From Gammaproteobacteria bacterium (lineage in GTDB: Bacteria; Pseudomonadota; Gammaproteobacteria; SZUA-229), in the NCBI GenBank assembly GCA_027858635.1, contig JAQICG010000069.1, forward strand, positions 1 to 14,172: 14,172 nt of DNA. The letters are read 5' to 3'. Positions 12,775 through 14,172 of the stretch are shown here, in pieces. Below the pieces are notes generated by a model. That model saw only the letters and a list, made by a program, of their open reading frames with translations, searched no databases and was not told the DNA's origin. The position numbers and the translations under genes are program-made. Position 1 is the first letter of the stretch. Each line of letters begins with the position of its first letter.

Positions 12775-14172
12775 CTAAACTCGCCAGATTTTTAACACAT
12801 TAGGCACTTTTCTCAGACGGCGCATTATGTTGGCCAGATGCACCCGTCCCTGCAGACTGATCTGATATGACATAGTCGTGGTAAAGCCGTCACGATCCTC
12901 AACCTCGATATCTTCGATATCGGCACCTTCATCTGAAATGATGGTGGCGGTTCTCGCCAGCACGCCCGGCTTGTTGGCCACATCCATGCGGACACGGCAG
13001 CTGAAATTACTTTCAGCATTTTCCGCCCATTGCACATCGATGCATTTATCCACTTCGGCGCGTATCTGGCTAATATTTTTACAGTTTTCCCGATGAACAA
13101 CGATGCCGCGACCCTTGCTCAAAATACCGATAATATCATCACCGGGTATGGGGGAGCAGCATTTGCCGTAGTACACCACCATGCCTTCGGTACCATTAAT
13201 CGCCAGTGGCGACTGCGATCTCATTTCACGGGTCTCTTCTGCGTCGCTCTGGCCAATTCGCTCCGGCACCAGACGTCTGACTACCAGACTGGCCGAACGA
13301 TTCCCCATGCCGACATCTTCCAGCAGCTCTACCAACGAACTAAAGCCATATTCGTCCAGTACCGGTTTCATGGATTTCTCAGGCACATCTTCCAGTCGCA
13401 GGCCCAGACTTTTCAGGCAGCGCTCCAGCAATCGCCGGCCCTGTGAGATCGCTTCGTCCGCCTGCATGTTACTCAGATAGCTTCGAATATTACTGCGGGC
13501 CTTAACCGTCACTACATAATTCAACCAGGCGGGGCTGGGACGTGCCGTTGGCGAGGTGATAATTTCAACCGTCTGGCCGCTATACAGAGGGGTATTAAGT
13601 GGTGCAAAGGTATGATCAAGCTTGGCGGCGACGCAGCTGTTGCCGATGTCGGTGTGTACGGCGTAGGCAAAATCCACCGGCGTGGCATTGCGCGGCAGTT
13701 TGATAATGTCGCCTTCAGGGGTGTACACATAAACTTCGTCGTGAAACAGATCGACCTTTACGTTTTCCAGAAACTCCAGCGAGTCACCCGCGGACTGCTG
13801 CATCTCCAGAATACCGGTGAGCCAGTCGCGCGCGCGCGCATGGGCTCCGGTTACGCCCGATTCATCGGATGATTTATACACCCAGTGTGCCGCGATGCCA
13901 CTTTCGGCGTAGACATCCATGTCCTCGGTACGAATCTGCACCTCCATGGGAATGCCATGCGGACCATAAAGCGCGGTATGCAACGACTGATAGCCGTTGC
14001 TCTTGGGAATGGCGATGTAATCTTTAAATCTTCCCGGTATAGGTTTGAATAAATTATGCACCACGCCCAACACCCGGTAACATTCATCGACCGAATCAAC
14101 CACTATACGTATGGCATACACGTCAAACACTTTATTGAATGACAGATGCTTATCGCGCATCTTTTGGTACAG
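12775..14172 (-). CDS. spoT: Bifunctional (p)ppGpp synthetase/hydrolase SpoT, N-terminally truncated by the window
   Basis: The reading frame continues through the right window edge; bases 14161-14172 encode LYQK ahead of MRDKHL, so the ATG at 14160 is internal. The visible 465 residues begin within the synthetase domain (FDVYAIRIVVD, the PIPGRFKDYIAIPKSNGYQSLHT substrate segment, EVQIRTEDMD), then TGS (DEVYVYTPEGDIIKLPRNAT), a helical region, the zinc-finger-like part with GKCCSPIPGDD and HRENC, and a C-terminal ACT domain ending in VLKIWRV. The motif EVQIRTEDMDVYAE and overall similarity favour SpoT over RelA. SpoT makes and degrades the starvation alarmone (p)ppGpp. The hydrolase HD domain lies outside the window. 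Confidence 0.92.
   Translation of the reverse strand: MYQKMRDKHLSFNKVFDVYAIRIVVDSVDECYRVLGVVHNLFKPIPGRFKDYIAIPKSNGYQSLHTALYGPHGIPMEVQIRTEDMDVYAESGIAAHWVYKSSDESGVTGAHARARDWLTGILEMQQSAGDSLEFLENVKVDLFHDEVYVYTPEGDIIKLPRNATPVDFAYAVHTDIGNSCVAAKLDHTFAPLNTPLYSGQTVEIITSPTARPSPAWLNYVVTVKARSNIRSYLSNMQADEAISQGRRLLERCLKSLGLRLEDVPEKSMKPVLDEYGFSSLVELLEDVGMGNRSASLVVRRLVPERIGQSDAEETREMRSQSPLAINGTEGMVVYYGKCCSPIPGDDIIGILSKGRGIVVHRENCKNISQIRAEVDKCIDVQWAENAESNFSCRVRMDVANKPGVLARTATIISDEGADIEDIEVEDRDGFTTTMSYQISLQGRVHLANIMRRLRKVPNVLKIWRV

Noticed and set aside
13030..13446. 138-codon plus-strand open frame
   Set aside because: It is antisense to spoT, whose TGS and zinc-finger regions are intact here.
1..14172. CRISPR array, tRNA, rRNA or intact insertion sequence
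   Set aside because: No regularly spaced repeats, cloverleaf-like sequence, ribosomal RNA or transposase gene was seen on either strand.

Overview
The window looks like chromosomal DNA of a free-living gammaproteobacterium. It is moderately GC-rich overall, with visibly AT-richer stretches around 5.9-8.0 kb. The evidence is a type II secretion operon end (gspL-gspM-gspN), a YrfG-type nucleotidase and CysQ next to it, and a SpoT of the gammaproteobacterial kind. The species cannot be named from this sequence. No tRNA, rRNA, CRISPR array or intact transposase gene was seen.

Layout. 1-1486: 3' end of a type II secretion operon (gspL partial, gspM, gspN) with 4-base ATGA overlaps. 1516-1923: a cysteine-cluster (YkgJ-type) protein. 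2598-1936 (minus) and 2675-3493 (plus): divergent yrfG-like nucleotidase and cysQ. 3684-5558: a metallo-beta-lactamase-fold hydrolase followed by galE, probably co-transcribed. 5559-6160: 600 bases without a credible gene, holding inverted-repeat ends of a small mobile element, several hairpins and an AT-rich leader. 6161-10084: a group of haem, iron and redox genes, namely an FNR-like regulator with four candidate cluster cysteines, a secreted triheme cytochrome c on the opposite strand, a hemerythrin, a DUF2249 protein and a multipass membrane protein resembling haem-copper oxidase subunit I or NnrS. 10094-10222: a second, cleanly bounded miniature inverted-repeat element. 10328-12705: a class I SAM methyltransferase, a 91-residue unknown protein with a palindromic promoter, a lipoprotein with a C-terminal coiled coil, and a long-form PhnA-domain protein. 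12775-14172 (minus): the C-terminal two thirds of spoT, running off the window edge.

How the genes may work together. The most interesting region is 6.2-10.1 kb. Hemerythrin, DUF2249 and NnrS or oxidase-like membrane proteins recur together in organisms that meet nitric oxide, and FNR/DNR-type regulators commonly control such genes. A reasonable but untested reading is an oxygen- or NO-responsive stress or respiration module with a periplasmic triheme cytochrome as an electron carrier or ligand-binding partner. The two miniature elements lie just outside it (roughly 5.7-5.9 kb and 10.1-10.2 kb), so this could be an acquired or rearranged segment. The remaining genes are ordinary housekeeping genes: secretion, nucleotide recycling, sugar epimerisation and stringent response.
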